This document shows positions 7,005 to 15,588 of a stretch of 64,000 nt of DNA, piece by piece. Position 1 is the first letter of the stretch, and each line of letters begins with the position of its first letter. The translations under genes and the position numbers were made by a program. Under the pieces are notes generated by a model. That model saw only the letters and a program-made list of their open reading frames with translations, was not told the DNA's origin and made no database searches. Location of the stretch: the NCBI RefSeq assembly GCF_015209965.1, contig NZ_MU158689.1, positions 777,628 through 841,627 of the forward strand, read 5' to 3'. Origin of the DNA: Sphingobacterium pedocola (GTDB lineage Bacteria > Bacteroidota > Bacteroidia > Sphingobacteriales > Sphingobacteriaceae).

Positions 7005-9452
7005 ATGCAATTTAAACTTTTTTTTATTTTATTAATTGTTATTCCGACAATTTCGTTTGCACAAAAAGGACAGCTCAAAGCAATAATTATAGATGCTGAA
7101 ACCAACGAGCCTGTTGTAGGCGCTAGTGCAGCACTCCTGAGTCAATCTACGAAAGCATATATCCGAGGTCAACAAACTGAGGCGGGCGGTATACTAAAAT
7201 TTGATGGTATAGGTCCGGGCACGTATGCACTGCGCATTACGTATGTGGGGTTAACAAATTATATGCATGAAAATATAGTGATTACAAGTGCTACAACTTC
7301 TATTGATCTCGGAATATTGAATATGCTAACGGATGGTCAACAGCTGAAAGAAGTGGTGGTAGAGGGCAGGGTGCCGGGATTGCGATTAGATATTGATAAA
7401 AAAGTATTTGATGCTTCGCAGAGTATGGTAAGTGTAGGTGGGACCGCTTCGGACCTGTTGGCTAATGTGCCTACATTACAGGTGGATATGGATGGATCTG
7501 TCTCCTTGAGAGGATCTAGTTCGGTACGAATCTTAATTGATGGTAAAGAGTCTGCAATGGCCGGCAGTGACATTAATTCGCTCTTACAGTCCTTACCAGC
7601 AAATGCGATTGACAAAGTAGAACTTATCACGAATCCCTCCTCAAAATATGATGCAGAAGGACAATCGGGTATTATTAATATCATATTGAAGAAGAACGTG
7701 CGTACCGGATTAAATGGAAATGTGAACGTCTCGGGTGGTTCTTATCATAATTACATGGCCGGTGCAAGCCTGAATTACAGAGATCGCAAGTTTAATTATT
7801 TCGGAAGTTATAATTTTAACAGGCGAAATAATGTAGGATCTGGTAAGAGAGATAATTTTTACCTCAACAATAACAGTCAGATCAATAATACCGAAGAATC
7901 TTCTCGAAAAGGATTAAGCAATACCGTGAAGCTGGGTGTAGATTATTATATGGATGACAAAACCACACTCAGTATTTCGAGTAACTTAAGTTTAAGGGAT
8001 AATAATAGAACTTCTGAGTTATGGTATACCTATTTGAACAGCCCTCAATTTACGGGGACAAGCCGTAGACTGTCTTCTCAAAACGAAGATGATTTTGGCT
8101 ATGATATAAATTTTGATTTTTCACGCAAACTTAATGAAGCAGGTGCTGAATTAACTGCTAATTTCAGTTTTGGAAGTGATAAAGAAGATGGTGTAAATGA
8201 CTTTGAACAGACTTATTCTGATTTATATCCGGTATCTAGTAGAATAAACCAGACATCGGAAGATGGTAGGAATGTTAATCTTCAGCTAGATTACTTACTT
8301 CCTTTAGGTGATAATAGGAAGTTTGAGTCGGGTTATCGTAGTATTATCCGTAACTCATTTGATACGCAGTTTTCAGACACGTTGAATGTAGTCGACAACG
8401 TCTATCTGCCAGATTATTCCATTAGTAATGATTTTGATATGACCAGCGCAGTACATGCACTGTATATTAATTATCAAGACAAATTAACGGAGAAGCTGGG
8501 TTATCAAATTGGTCTGCGCGCCGAACAGGCTAATTTGAATACGACATATTTTTCTAAAGACCCATCTGTGCCCGAAAATGAGATCGCTACAGATGGTAAA
8601 TTGGATTATTTTAGAGTATATCCAAGTGTTTTTTTAACCTATCAGATTGGAGAACAGGAAGATAAAGTACAGTTGAGTTACACTAGACGGGTTCAAAGAC
8701 CTCGGGGATGGCAAGTAAATCCGTTTGAAAACGTATCGGACGATATGAATAGACGCCAAGGGAACCCGAATCTTATGCCTGAAGATATTCATTCAATGGA
8801 ATTAAGTTATGCTAAATTTTATGAAAAGTGGAATTTTATCTCCTCTGCTTACTATAGACGGATGAATGACGTGATGCAACCCTATATTTATCGCGTGGAT
8901 GAGGAAACAAGCGTAACATTTAGTAAGTGGGAGAATTTAACAAATTCTAATGTAGCCGGCTTAGAGTTAATTAGTAAAATTAACTTTACGAACTGGTTTG
9001 ATGCGACCTGGAATGGTAACATATCATACAACAAATTTGAGGGTAATCCCGAATATAACATTCGAGAACAAGAGGGCGTCAATTGGGACACGAATTTAAC
9101 CAGTAATTTGAAATTTACCAATACGTTATCTTTACAAGCCCGAGCCGACTACTTTGCGCCGAGAATTATGGCGCAAGGAAAGTCAAAATATATGACAGGA
9201 ATTGATGTAGCAGTGCGCAAGGATATTATGAATAAGAAAGGAAGTGTAATGTTTAGTGTACGCGATTTATTTGATACACGCCGTTTCGGTGCAGATACCT
9301 TCACTCCCCAAGTGAACTCAAGTTTTGAACATAGATGGATGAAACGCATGTTTACCTTATCTTTTTCTTATCGATTTGGAATTCAGGATCTGACTAAAAG
9401 TAAGAAAAATGGTGATCAGATGCTGGGAGATGATATGGGAGGAGAATATTAA
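7005..9452 (+). CDS. Outer-membrane beta-barrel protein, TonB-dependent receptor-like
   Basis: The 815-residue product has a signal peptide (about residues 1-19, ending at SFA), a carboxypeptidase-regulatory-like beta-sandwich (about 22-105: VGASAALLSQSTKAY...GILKFDGIGPGTY), a plug-like domain (about 115-230, including SVSLRGSSSVRILIDGK and GQSGIINIILKK) and a large barrel ending in the aromatic-rich FTLSFSYRFG. This is the arrangement of the Bacteroidota outer membrane beta-barrel family (OMP_b-brl_3), related to TonB-dependent receptors. No SusD partner follows, so it is not a typical polysaccharide locus. The ligand is unknown. A strong hairpin and T-run follow the stop codon. Confidence 0.85.
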   Translation: MQFKLFFILLIVIPTISFAQKGQLKAIIIDAETNEPVVGASAALLSQSTKAYIRGQQTEAGGILKFDGIGPGTYALRITYVGLTNYMHENIVITSATTSIDLGILNMLTDGQQLKEVVVEGRVPGLRLDIDKKVFDASQSMVSVGGTASDLLANVPTLQVDMDGSVSLRGSSSVRILIDGKESAMAGSDINSLLQSLPANAIDKVELITNPSSKYDAEGQSGIINIILKKNVRTGLNGNVNVSGGSYHNYMAGASLNYRDRKFNYFGSYNFNRRNNVGSGKRDNFYLNNNSQINNTEESSRKGLSNTVKLGVDYYMDDKTTLSISSNLSLRDNNRTSELWYTYLNSPQFTGTSRRLSSQNEDDFGYDINFDFSRKLNEAGAELTANFSFGSDKEDGVNDFEQTYSDLYPVSSRINQTSEDGRNVNLQLDYLLPLGDNRKFESGYRSIIRNSFDTQFSDTLNVVDNVYLPDYSISNDFDMTSAVHALYINYQDKLTEKLGYQIGLRAEQANLNTTYFSKDPSVPENEIATDGKLDYFRVYPSVFLTYQIGEQEDKVQLSYTRRVQRPRGWQVNPFENVSDDMNRRQGNPNLMPEDIHSMELSYAKFYEKWNFISSAYYRRMNDVMQPYIYRVDEETSVTFSKWENLTNSNVAGLELISKINFTNWFDATWNGNISYNKFEGNPEYNIREQEGVNWDTNLTSNLKFTNTLSLQARADYFAPRIMAQGKSKYMTGIDVAVRKDIMNKKGSVMFSVRDLFDTRRFGADTFTPQVNSSFEHRWMKRMFTLSFSYRFGIQDLTKSKKNGDQMLGDDMGGEY

Positions 9453-9475
9453 TTTTAGTTTGTTAATATAATGTT

Positions 9476-9511
9476 AAGCCAGATTTCATTTGAAGTTTGG
9501 CTTTTCTTTTT
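9476..9511 (+). terminator. Rho-independent terminator of the outer-membrane barrel gene
   Basis: Arms 9476-9487 and 9492-9503 form a 12-bp stem (AAGCCAGATTTC with GAAGTTTGGCTT, two wobble pairs) with a 4-base loop, followed by a T-rich tail. It overlaps the promoter of the next gene. Confidence 0.75.
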
Positions 9512-9521
9512 AGTATCTTTA
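9489..9521 (+). promoter_or_regulatory. Promoter of the DUF1080 lipoprotein gene
   Basis: TTTG at 9489-9492, then 21 bases, then TATCTTTA at 9514-9521 (one mismatch to TAnnTTTG). The expected start of transcription is near 9528, about 28 bases before ATG 9556. The same arrangement precedes the thr leader. Confidence 0.5.
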
Positions 9522-9555
9522 TGTTTATAAACGACAAAAATACAATATAACGAAT

Positions 9556-10368
9556 ATGAACAAAACTTCTATTTTAACGTGTGCATTGATAGGCGCTCTT
9601 TCTATCTCTGCCTGTAAAGCACAAAAAAACACAGATGCCGTGGAAAATAAAACTGGCTACGAATTACTGGACCTTCCGAAGGTGAATATTAAAGATTTTA
9701 ATAAAAATGAAAACGGCGCCTACGTTATCTTTGATGGATCTTCCTTGAAGGGGTGGAGAGGATATGGTAAAGATCATATTCCAAATAAATGGAGTTTAGA
9801 CAACGGTACATTGAAATTTTCAAAAGCACCTAATGCCACTTCGCCCGAGGGAGGTGATTTGATCTTTGGGTATGACTTCAAAGATTTTGAGTTGGAATTT
9901 GAGTGGAAAATATCTGAAGGAGGTAACTCAGGTGTATTCTTTTTAGCAAAAGAAATAAAGGATCAACCGATTTATATTTCGAGTCCTGAATTTCAGTTAT
10001 TGGATAATGAAAGACATCCTGATGCGAAGCTAGGTGTGGATAATAATCGAAAATCGGCATCGCTCTACGATATGATCCCCGCTAAACCACAAAACGCAAA
10101 TCCTGCCGGCGAATGGAATAGTTCAAAAATAGTGGTGAAGAAAGGTAAGGTTTCTCATTACCAAAATGGCGTAAAAGTAGTTGAATATGAACTGTGGTCG
10201 CCAGCTTGGACAGAATTATTGCAAGCAAGTAAATTTAGCAAAGAAAAATGGCCTTTAGCCTTTGAGTTGTTAAATAATGTCGGGGGCAAGTCGAAGTCTG
10301 GTGTGATTGGGTTTCAAGATCACGGAGATGATGTGTGGTTAAGAAATATTACCGTGAAGGTTCTTTAA
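9556..10368 (+). CDS. DUF1080 (3-keto-disaccharide hydrolase-like) lipoprotein
   Basis: The 270-residue protein begins with a lipoprotein signal ending LSISAC (Cys 20). The rest is one DUF1080 domain, a concanavalin-like beta-sandwich: IFDGSSLKGWRGYG near residue 57, then LEFEWKISEGGNSGVFFLA and ending with GDDVWLRNITVKVL. Members of this family bind or cleave glucosidic bonds, including 3-keto-glucosides, in Bacteroidota; the exact substrate cannot be read here. It is probably attached to the outer or periplasmic membrane face. It stands alone between its own promoter and a convergent HAD gene. Confidence 0.85.
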   Translation: MNKTSILTCALIGALSISACKAQKNTDAVENKTGYELLDLPKVNIKDFNKNENGAYVIFDGSSLKGWRGYGKDHIPNKWSLDNGTLKFSKAPNATSPEGGDLIFGYDFKDFELEFEWKISEGGNSGVFFLAKEIKDQPIYISSPEFQLLDNERHPDAKLGVDNNRKSASLYDMIPAKPQNANPAGEWNSSKIVVKKGKVSHYQNGVKVVEYELWSPAWTELLQASKFSKEKWPLAFELLNNVGGKSKSGVIGFQDHGDDVWLRNITVKVL

Positions 10369-10385
10369 ATTGCTGCATGGAAATA

Positions 10386-10416
10386 ATTGTAGACTTTTTA
10401 AAAAAGAGTCTGCAAT
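10386..10416. terminator. Possible bidirectional terminator between convergent genes
   Basis: Arms 10386-10395 and 10407-10416 (ATTGTAGACT and AGTCTGCAAT, one wobble) enclose an AT-only loop. The right arm lies inside the last codons of the HAD gene. Confidence 0.4.
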
Positions 10417-11099
10417 TCTTCAAGACCATGTACCATTAATGGAATGTCATCCGGTTTATTAGCGCGGACAGGATTAAAGAAAATCGCATCCATGCCATAG
10501 GCAAGCGCTCCTCTTACATCGGCATCTAGGCTGTCCCCAATCATAATAGCGTGTTCTTTTTGCGTTTGGCCATTGCTGATGGCATAGGCGAAAATACGTG
10601 GATCTGGCTTATTGATGCCAAAGATCTCCGAAATGACTATAGTTTTAAAATACGAGTTCAGCTTGCTGTGTGCTAATTTTTTCTCACAGGCTTCCTTAAA
10701 TCCATTAGATATGAGGTGTAAGTTGTATTTGCTTTGCAGATACGTTAAGGTTTCGTGTGCATGCGGAAATAAATTGGTCTTTGTCGGACAGATTTCCAGG
10801 TATTCATTTTCAAATTCTTCGGGGAACAATTGGGGTGATACGCCCAATTCGGAAAAAGTATCTGCAAAACGTGATTTGCGCAAAGTAGACTTATCTATCT
10901 TACCGTGATGGTACAATTCCCAAAGCTTGTGGTTGTTCCGGGTGTATGTCTCGATAAATAAATTCGAATTTCGCTGATTGAACAGATCCGCGAATTGATA
11001 TTTAAAATATAAATCGTGTAGTGTTTCCTGCGCATTCTTATCAAAATCCCAAATGGTATGATCTAAATCAAAGAAGATGTCTTTTTTTGTCTTAAACAT
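10398..11099 (-). CDS. HAD-family hydrolase, YjjG/YfnB-like nucleotidase
   Basis: The 233-residue product shows the four HAD motifs: DLDHTIWDFD (nucleophile Asp), LISNG, the Lys in INKPDPRIFAYA, and MIGDSLDADVRGALAYGMD. The IWD after the first motif and the overall length fit the YjjG/YfnB type, which dephosphorylates pyrimidine nucleoside monophosphates and other small phosphates. ATG 11099 is chosen: the open frame extends 32 codons upstream to 11195, but that part is not family-like and a promoter box lies just upstream of ATG 11099. The gene is convergent with the DUF1080 gene. Confidence 0.87.
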   Translation of the reverse strand: MFKTKKDIFFDLDHTIWDFDKNAQETLHDLYFKYQFADLFNQRNSNLFIETYTRNNHKLWELYHHGKIDKSTLRKSRFADTFSELGVSPQLFPEEFENEYLEICPTKTNLFPHAHETLTYLQSKYNLHLISNGFKEACEKKLAHSKLNSYFKTIVISEIFGINKPDPRIFAYAISNGQTQKEHAIMIGDSLDADVRGALAYGMDAIFFNPVRANKPDDIPLMVHGLEELQTLF

Positions 11100-11102
11100 A
11101 TA

Positions 11103-11132
11103 CAAACTTAGATAAATTGCTTTTAAATACAA
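11103..11132 (-). promoter_or_regulatory. Promoter abutting the HAD gene start
   Basis: On the reverse strand a TTG (11130-11132) is followed by 19 bases and an exact TAAGTTTG box (11103-11110). The box ends 3 bases before ATG 11099, so the mRNA may have no 5' leader. Confidence 0.5.
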
Positions 11133-11246
11133 TGTAATTGGTTTGCATATACTTCTCTCTTGTTGTGATAGTTTTCTGAAAGTATACGACACCATATTTT
11201 TTCGGAGATTGCGATTTTCTTATTAGTGTCATAAAATACGCGCTAT

Positions 11247-11277
11247 TTTAGAATGAGTCGGTATTTGAGTATTTTTG
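11247..11277 (+). promoter_or_regulatory. Promoter abutting the histidine kinase start
   Basis: TTTA at 11247-11250, 19 bases, then an exact TATTTTTG box at 11270-11277, which ends 4 bases before ATG 11282. Transcription may begin at the start codon; if ATG 11297 is used the leader would be about 14 bases. Confidence 0.45.
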
Positions 11278-11281
11278 TTGA

Positions 11282-12172
11282 ATGTTAATAATCAGGATGA
11301 AAAAGGCGTTGTTTTTATTTTATTTTCTTGTTTTTTATGCTTCTGCCCAGTTGATATGGTGGGGATACATGTTGGTTAATTTTGAGCCCGGACGCAAGGG
11401 GATGATTTTTGGAGAGGGAATGATCTTTATGTTTATTTTCATCTGGGGCGCTTTGCGTTTAAAAAAGCAATTTAAAGAAGAATATAGAACGCATCAACAA
11501 CAGCAAAATTTTTTATTAGCAGTGACACACGAGCTAAAATCGCCTTTGGCATCCGTTAAATTATATTTACAGACGATACAAAAGCGGGATTTGGATCGAG
11601 AGCAGCAGCAGATGTTTCTTTCCAATTCGCTCAAGGATATCGAGCGTTTAGATTATCTGGTTGAGAATGTTTTGTTGGCTACAAAACTGGAAAATAGAAG
11701 TTTTAGTTTTCCTAAAGAAGATTTTAATATGTCCGAGCTCGTAGCAGATGTGGTAGACAGGTTGCAGAAGAATGCGTGTAAAACAGAAATCATCAAACCG
11801 CATGTCGAACAGAATGTTGTCTTGTATGCCGATAAGTTTGCGATAACCAATGTTGTTACCAACTTGATCGAAAATGCCGTCAAATATTCACCGCCATGTG
11901 CTCATATTGAAGTGAATCTATTTCCCAGAGAAAATTCGCTGGTCTTTTCCGTATCGGATCACGGAATAGGTGTCTCCGATGAGGAGAAAAAGCTTATATT
12001 TAATAAATTTTATCGTGTAGGAAATGAATCTACACGTAAAACTAAAGGTACCGGTTTAGGGTTATACATAGTGAAAACAGTATTGCAAAAACATAATGCC
12101 TCCATTAAGGTAAAAGATAATCATCCTTCAGGAAGCATTTTTGAAGTAACATTTTACAATTATGCAAAGTAA
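11282..12172 (+). CDS. Sensor histidine kinase
   Basis: This is a 296-residue membrane kinase with two transmembrane helices close together (about residues 8-30 and 45-60) and a very short extracytoplasmic part, so it probably senses within or near the membrane. The dimerisation helix has the phospho-acceptor His in FLLAVTHELKSPLASVK. The ATPase part has the N box NLIENAVKYSP, G1 DHGIGV, F box FNKFYRVG and G2 GTGLGLYIV. ATG 11282 and an in-frame ATG at 11297 are both possible starts. It overlaps the response regulator gene by 11 bases, so the two form one system. Confidence 0.92.
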   Translation: MLIIRMKKALFLFYFLVFYASAQLIWWGYMLVNFEPGRKGMIFGEGMIFMFIFIWGALRLKKQFKEEYRTHQQQQNFLLAVTHELKSPLASVKLYLQTIQKRDLDREQQQMFLSNSLKDIERLDYLVENVLLATKLENRSFSFPKEDFNMSELVADVVDRLQKNACKTEIIKPHVEQNVVLYADKFAITNVVTNLIENAVKYSPPCAHIEVNLFPRENSLVFSVSDHGIGVSDEEKKLIFNKFYRVGNESTRKTKGTGLGLYIVKTVLQKHNASIKVKDNHPSGSIFEVTFYNYAK

Positions 12173-12884
12173 GCAAAGAATATTATTAGTCGAAGATGAA
12201 GAACACTTGCTAGAGGCTATCAAGTTAAATCTCGAATTGGAAGGTTATCGTGTTACCACTGCCACCGATGGAAAAAAAGCACTTAAAGTCTTTAAAGAAG
12301 AGCGTTTTAACCTCGTCGTGTTAGACGTGATGATTCCTGAAATTGATGGATTTCAAGTGGCAGAAACCATTCGTCTCCAGAATACCGAAGTTCCTATTAT
12401 GTTTTTAACTGCGAAAAACAGTAGTGAAGACCGCATTACTGGTTTGAAAAAAGGAGCAGATGACTATCTCGTAAAACCCTTTAATCTGGAGGAGCTTATC
12501 CTGCGAGTGGGTAATTTGGTGCGTAGAGGTATGAAGGGAGATGATCTCAAAGAATTGAATTCCTATACAATCGGAGATAAAACGATCTATTTTAACTCGT
12601 ATGAATTGCACCAGACAGATGGTAGCATTACATCGTTGACGAAAAAAGAGACCATGCTGTTGAAGTTGTTAATTGAACGACGCAATGAAGCGGTATCCCG
12701 TGAACAGATCTTAGAAACGGTATGGAACTACGATGTATATCCGTCTACACGTACGATAGATAATTTTATTCTTACTTTTCGTAAATATTTTGAACCCGAT
12801 CAAAAGCATCCCATATATTTTCATTCTATTCGTGGTGTAGGGTACAAATTTACGGATAATCCAGAAGGACAATCTCAGCAATAA
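12162..12884 (+). CDS. OmpR-family response regulator
   Basis: The 240-residue protein has a receiver domain (about 1-118) with the acidic pair in LLVEDEEHLLEA, the phospho-acceptor Asp in VVLDVMIPEIDG, the Thr in FLTAK and the Lys in DYLVKPFN. A winged-helix DNA-binding domain follows (about 135-232: SLTKKETMLLKLLIERRNEAVSREQI, SIRGVGYKF). It is the partner of the kinase that overlaps it. The small TPR protein starts one base after its stop and hemE follows, so the system may be linked to heme synthesis genes by cotranscription, though nothing here shows that it controls them. Confidence 0.94.
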   Translation: MQSKQRILLVEDEEHLLEAIKLNLELEGYRVTTATDGKKALKVFKEERFNLVVLDVMIPEIDGFQVAETIRLQNTEVPIMFLTAKNSSEDRITGLKKGADDYLVKPFNLEELILRVGNLVRRGMKGDDLKELNSYTIGDKTIYFNSYELHQTDGSITSLTKKETMLLKLLIERRNEAVSREQILETVWNYDVYPSTRTIDNFILTFRKYFEPDQKHPIYFHSIRGVGYKFTDNPEGQSQQ

Positions 12885-12885
12885 G

Positions 12886-13401
12886 ATGAACACAAGGTTT
12901 CGTTTTATACTGATTGCGATAGCCGTAATCTTATTGGCGTATGCTGTGGTTTCAGTGCGTTATTATCTTTGCGTATATATACTAGGCTTTATAGGCTTTA
13001 TCATATGGACCCAATATCGAGACGGGACTGTTTTCTTGGCAACACAGGCTTTCCATAAGCAAGATTATGAAAAGACCAAACGACTGCTGAAGGAAATAAA
13101 AAATCCGGATCATTTGCGTAAAGGACGTCGGAATTTTTACGAATTTATGTTAGGTAATATCGCGATGCATGAGGGACGTATAGATGAAGCAGAATATCAT
13201 TTTCAACTCGCTTCTCGATTGCCTTGGCGTAAAGATAATGAGAGAGGAATGGTCTTAATCAATCTAGCGAATATTAACTTACGTAAAGAAGAATATGAAC
13301 GGGTGGCTACATATTTGGATTTAACAGATACATTGACATTGACAGCTCGTCAGAAAAGTATAGTAGATAAAATTAGAAACGAAGTAAACAAACATAGTTA
13401 G
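12886..13401 (+). CDS. Membrane-anchored TPR-like protein of unknown function
   Basis: The product has 171 residues with a hydrophobic N-terminal hairpin (about residues 7-45, two helices) and a soluble part with TPR-like helices: TQAFHKQDYEKTKRLLKEI, then GNIAMHEGRIDEAEYHFQLASRLPW and INLANINLRKEEYERVATYLDL. The repeats suggest a protein-binding scaffold. I do not recognise a named family. Its ATG lies one base after the response regulator stop, and its last base is the first base of the hemE GTG, so it is translationally coupled on both sides. Confidence 0.8.
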   Translation: MNTRFRFILIAIAVILLAYAVVSVRYYLCVYILGFIGFIIWTQYRDGTVFLATQAFHKQDYEKTKRLLKEIKNPDHLRKGRRNFYEFMLGNIAMHEGRIDEAEYHFQLASRLPWRKDNERGMVLINLANINLRKEEYERVATYLDLTDTLTLTARQKSIVDKIRNEVNKHS

Positions 13402-14435
13402 TGAGCACAACTTTACAAAACGATTTATTAATTAGGGCTGCTTTATCGCAGCATACAGAGCGGCCTCCTGTTTGGATGATGCGCCAAGCGGGGCGGTTTA
13501 TGCCAGAATATTGGGAAATTAAGAACAAATATTCGTTCTTAGAAATGTGTAAGACACCCGAAATTGCTGCAGACGTAACGATGCTACCTGTTGACCTCTT
13601 GGGGATTGATGCAGCCATTCTGTTTTCCGACATCTTAGTGACGGCTGAAGCAATGGGGGGAAATCTCTCTTTCGAACAGGGCGTAGGTCCGCGTTTTTCG
13701 AATCCCGTTCGGTCTGCTGCAGATATTGAAAGATTGTCTACAGACTGTTTGGGTAAGTTACAATACGTTGCAGATGCCATAAAAGTGATACAACAACGCC
13801 TCAACGGGACTATTCCTTTGATCGGCTTTGCTGGCGCACCGTTTACGATCTTGAGCTATCTAGTAGAAGGTGGTTCGTCCAAAGATTTTAAGATGACGAA
13901 ACTGCTACTAAACAATGAACCTCAGTTAGCGCATAAAATTCTACAGAAAATCGCTGATGTGACTGTCGATTACTTAAATATGCAGATAGCAGCCGGCGTG
14001 AACGCGGTTCAACTATTTGATAGTTGGGCCCTTGCTCTTTCCTGGAATGATTACCAGGAATTTGCACACCAGTATAACAAATACATCCTTTCCAAAATCA
14101 ATAGAACGGTTCCTGTTATATCATTCTGTAAAGGTTCTTCTGTCTTTGCACCTATAATGGCGGAAGCTAATCCGGATGTAATTTCAGTAGATTGGAATGC
14201 AGATTTGAAAAATATCAAACAAATGCTTCCTCATGGAATAGCCGTGCAGGGTAATTTAGATCCATTTGTGTTGTATGCTGAAAAAGGGGTAATTAGGAGT
14301 AAAATATTACAACTGTTTGAACGAATGCGTGGCGAAAATGGATTTATATTCAATCTGGGCCATGGCATCATGCCCGACATTCCTTTTGATAATGTAAAAT
14401 ATGCGATAGAGGTGGTTAAAGAATTCAGATATTGA
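13401..14435 (+). CDS. hemE: Uroporphyrinogen decarboxylase
   Basis: HemE removes the four acetate carboxyls of uroporphyrinogen III to give coproporphyrinogen III in the cytoplasm. The 344-residue product has the N-terminal signature RPPVWMMRQAGRFMPEY (active-site Arg residues), the second signature GFAGAPFTILSYLVEGG, the Asp in FSDILVTAEAMG and the C-terminal NLGHGIMPD. The start is a GTG that overlaps the stop codon of the TPR gene. The protein is of normal length and intact. A palindromic element separates it from hemJ, the other heme gene. Confidence 0.96.
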   Translation: MSTTLQNDLLIRAALSQHTERPPVWMMRQAGRFMPEYWEIKNKYSFLEMCKTPEIAADVTMLPVDLLGIDAAILFSDILVTAEAMGGNLSFEQGVGPRFSNPVRSAADIERLSTDCLGKLQYVADAIKVIQQRLNGTIPLIGFAGAPFTILSYLVEGGSSKDFKMTKLLLNNEPQLAHKILQKIADVTVDYLNMQIAAGVNAVQLFDSWALALSWNDYQEFAHQYNKYILSKINRTVPVISFCKGSSVFAPIMAEANPDVISVDWNADLKNIKQMLPHGIAVQGNLDPFVLYAEKGVIRSKILQLFERMRGENGFIFNLGHGIMPDIPFDNVKYAIEVVKEFRY

Positions 14436-14500
14436 TCCCCCTAATCCCCAAGAGGGAATTGTAAAATATTATCTCCCCCCTCGGGGAAGGGGGGATTAAA
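14435..14500. repeat. GC-rich palindromic intergenic element between hemE and hemJ
   Basis: Two nearly complementary arms rich in C and G runs (about 14435-14460 and 14471-14497) are separated by a short A/T spacer. The arms contain ATCCCCCTAATCCCC and its imperfect reverse complement GGGGAAGGGGGGAT. The right arm is itself a hairpin (CCCCCCTCGGGGAAGGGGGG). It fills nearly the whole gap. It looks like a dispersed palindromic repeat, but only one copy is visible in this window. Confidence 0.6.
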
Positions 14501-14504
14501 ATTT

Positions 14505-15056
14505 ATGCTATACTTATACGCGAAAGCCGTACATATTATTTTCGTCATTTGTTGGATGGCTGGATTGTTTTATATGCCTAGATTATTCATTTACCATACG
14601 GAAGCGAAAGGTAAGACGGATAGCGAATATCGGGTATTGCATACGCAATTCAGTATAATGGAAAATAGGCTTTGGTGGATAATTACCACGCCGGCAATGT
14701 ATATTACAGTTGTGTCAGCTTTGTTGATGCTGTACGTTAACCCGGGGTTATTGTCAATGGGGTGGATGCAAATGAAACTATTGTTTGTTGGTGGAATGGT
14801 ATTTTATCATTTTAAAACCCAACGTATCATGTCGCAGTTGCGAGACGAACGCTCGACTTGGACTTCAGCTAGGTTGAGAATGTGGAATGAAGTCTCAACT
14901 ATACTTCTTTTTGCAATTGTTTTCGTCGTCGTTTTAAAATCGGCTTTGAATTGGATTTTTGGTGTGTCAGGCCTGTTGGGATTGACGATTGTTTTGATGT
15001 TATTGGTGAAAGCTTATAAAAGATATCGGAAAAGTAAAGGGGAGAAAGTAGATTAA
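14505..15056 (+). CDS. hemJ: Protoporphyrinogen IX oxidase HemJ
   Basis: The 183-residue protein has four or five membrane helices and the HemJ/UPF0093 start YAKAVHIIFVICWMAGLFYMPRL, which contains the conserved His and Arg, followed by a second conserved His (IYHTEA) and SALLMLY...MQMKLLFVGGMVFYHF. HemJ converts protoporphyrinogen IX to protoporphyrin IX in the inner membrane and replaces HemG/HemY in organisms that lack them. Its position 69 bases after hemE strongly supports this over other CopD-like functions. The C-terminus has one extra hydrophobic helix (NWIFGVSGLLGLTIVLMLLV), a small extension. Confidence 0.88.
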   Translation: MLYLYAKAVHIIFVICWMAGLFYMPRLFIYHTEAKGKTDSEYRVLHTQFSIMENRLWWIITTPAMYITVVSALLMLYVNPGLLSMGWMQMKLLFVGGMVFYHFKTQRIMSQLRDERSTWTSARLRMWNEVSTILLFAIVFVVVLKSALNWIFGVSGLLGLTIVLMLLVKAYKRYRKSKGEKVD

Positions 15057-15069
15057 AATAATTATACAG

Positions 15070-15582
15070 ATGAAAAAGATTACGCTAGTACTTATTCTAA
15101 CAGCATTGTATTTTGTCAGCTATGGGCAGGATCATAAATGGGCATTTGGTTTTTATGGAGATGTACATATCGAAGAACCATCTTATTCCGGATCTTTTGG
15201 CGTGCAGGGTAAATACGATTTTGCAAACAGGCATGCTTTGCAAGCACAGGTACATGGTAGGTCTGGTTTAGCAATACTGGGTGCAGATTATCTGTTTTCT
15301 TTTTTTGATAAAACAAAAAGCAATTTTAATGTATTCCTGGGGGCAGGATTGGGTGAAGAGTTCTATACTTTTTCGCAGGAAATATTTTTGGAAGACGTAC
15401 CCCCGACAACAATTAAAGTGAGAGATAATGTATTTGTTGCAAATGGACAAGTAGGATTGAGCTACTATTTTCCGGCAGTCGGACTTTCATTGTATTCGGG
15501 TTATAAAGCGAAATTTAGTTTCGAGGATGAATCATTTTCACCTAATTATTTAATGTTAGGCGTCCGCTATCACCTGTGGTAA
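15070..15582 (+). CDS. Secreted, probably outer-membrane protein of unknown function
   Basis: The product has 170 residues with a signal peptide (about 1-19, ending SYG before QDHKW). The mature part alternates polar and hydrophobic residues with many aromatics (GVQGKYDFANRHALQAQVHG, NVFLGAGLGEEFYTF, NGQVGLSYYFPAVGLSLYSG) and ends in LMLGVRYHLW, a terminal aromatic typical of outer-membrane barrels. It is probably a small eight-stranded barrel. It starts 13 bases after hemJ and is likely cotranscribed. No specific family is recognised. Confidence 0.75.
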   Translation: MKKITLVLILTALYFVSYGQDHKWAFGFYGDVHIEEPSYSGSFGVQGKYDFANRHALQAQVHGRSGLAILGADYLFSFFDKTKSNFNVFLGAGLGEEFYTFSQEIFLEDVPPTTIKVRDNVFVANGQVGLSYYFPAVGLSLYSGYKAKFSFEDESFSPNYLMLGVRYHLW

Positions 15583-15588
15583 TACTTA

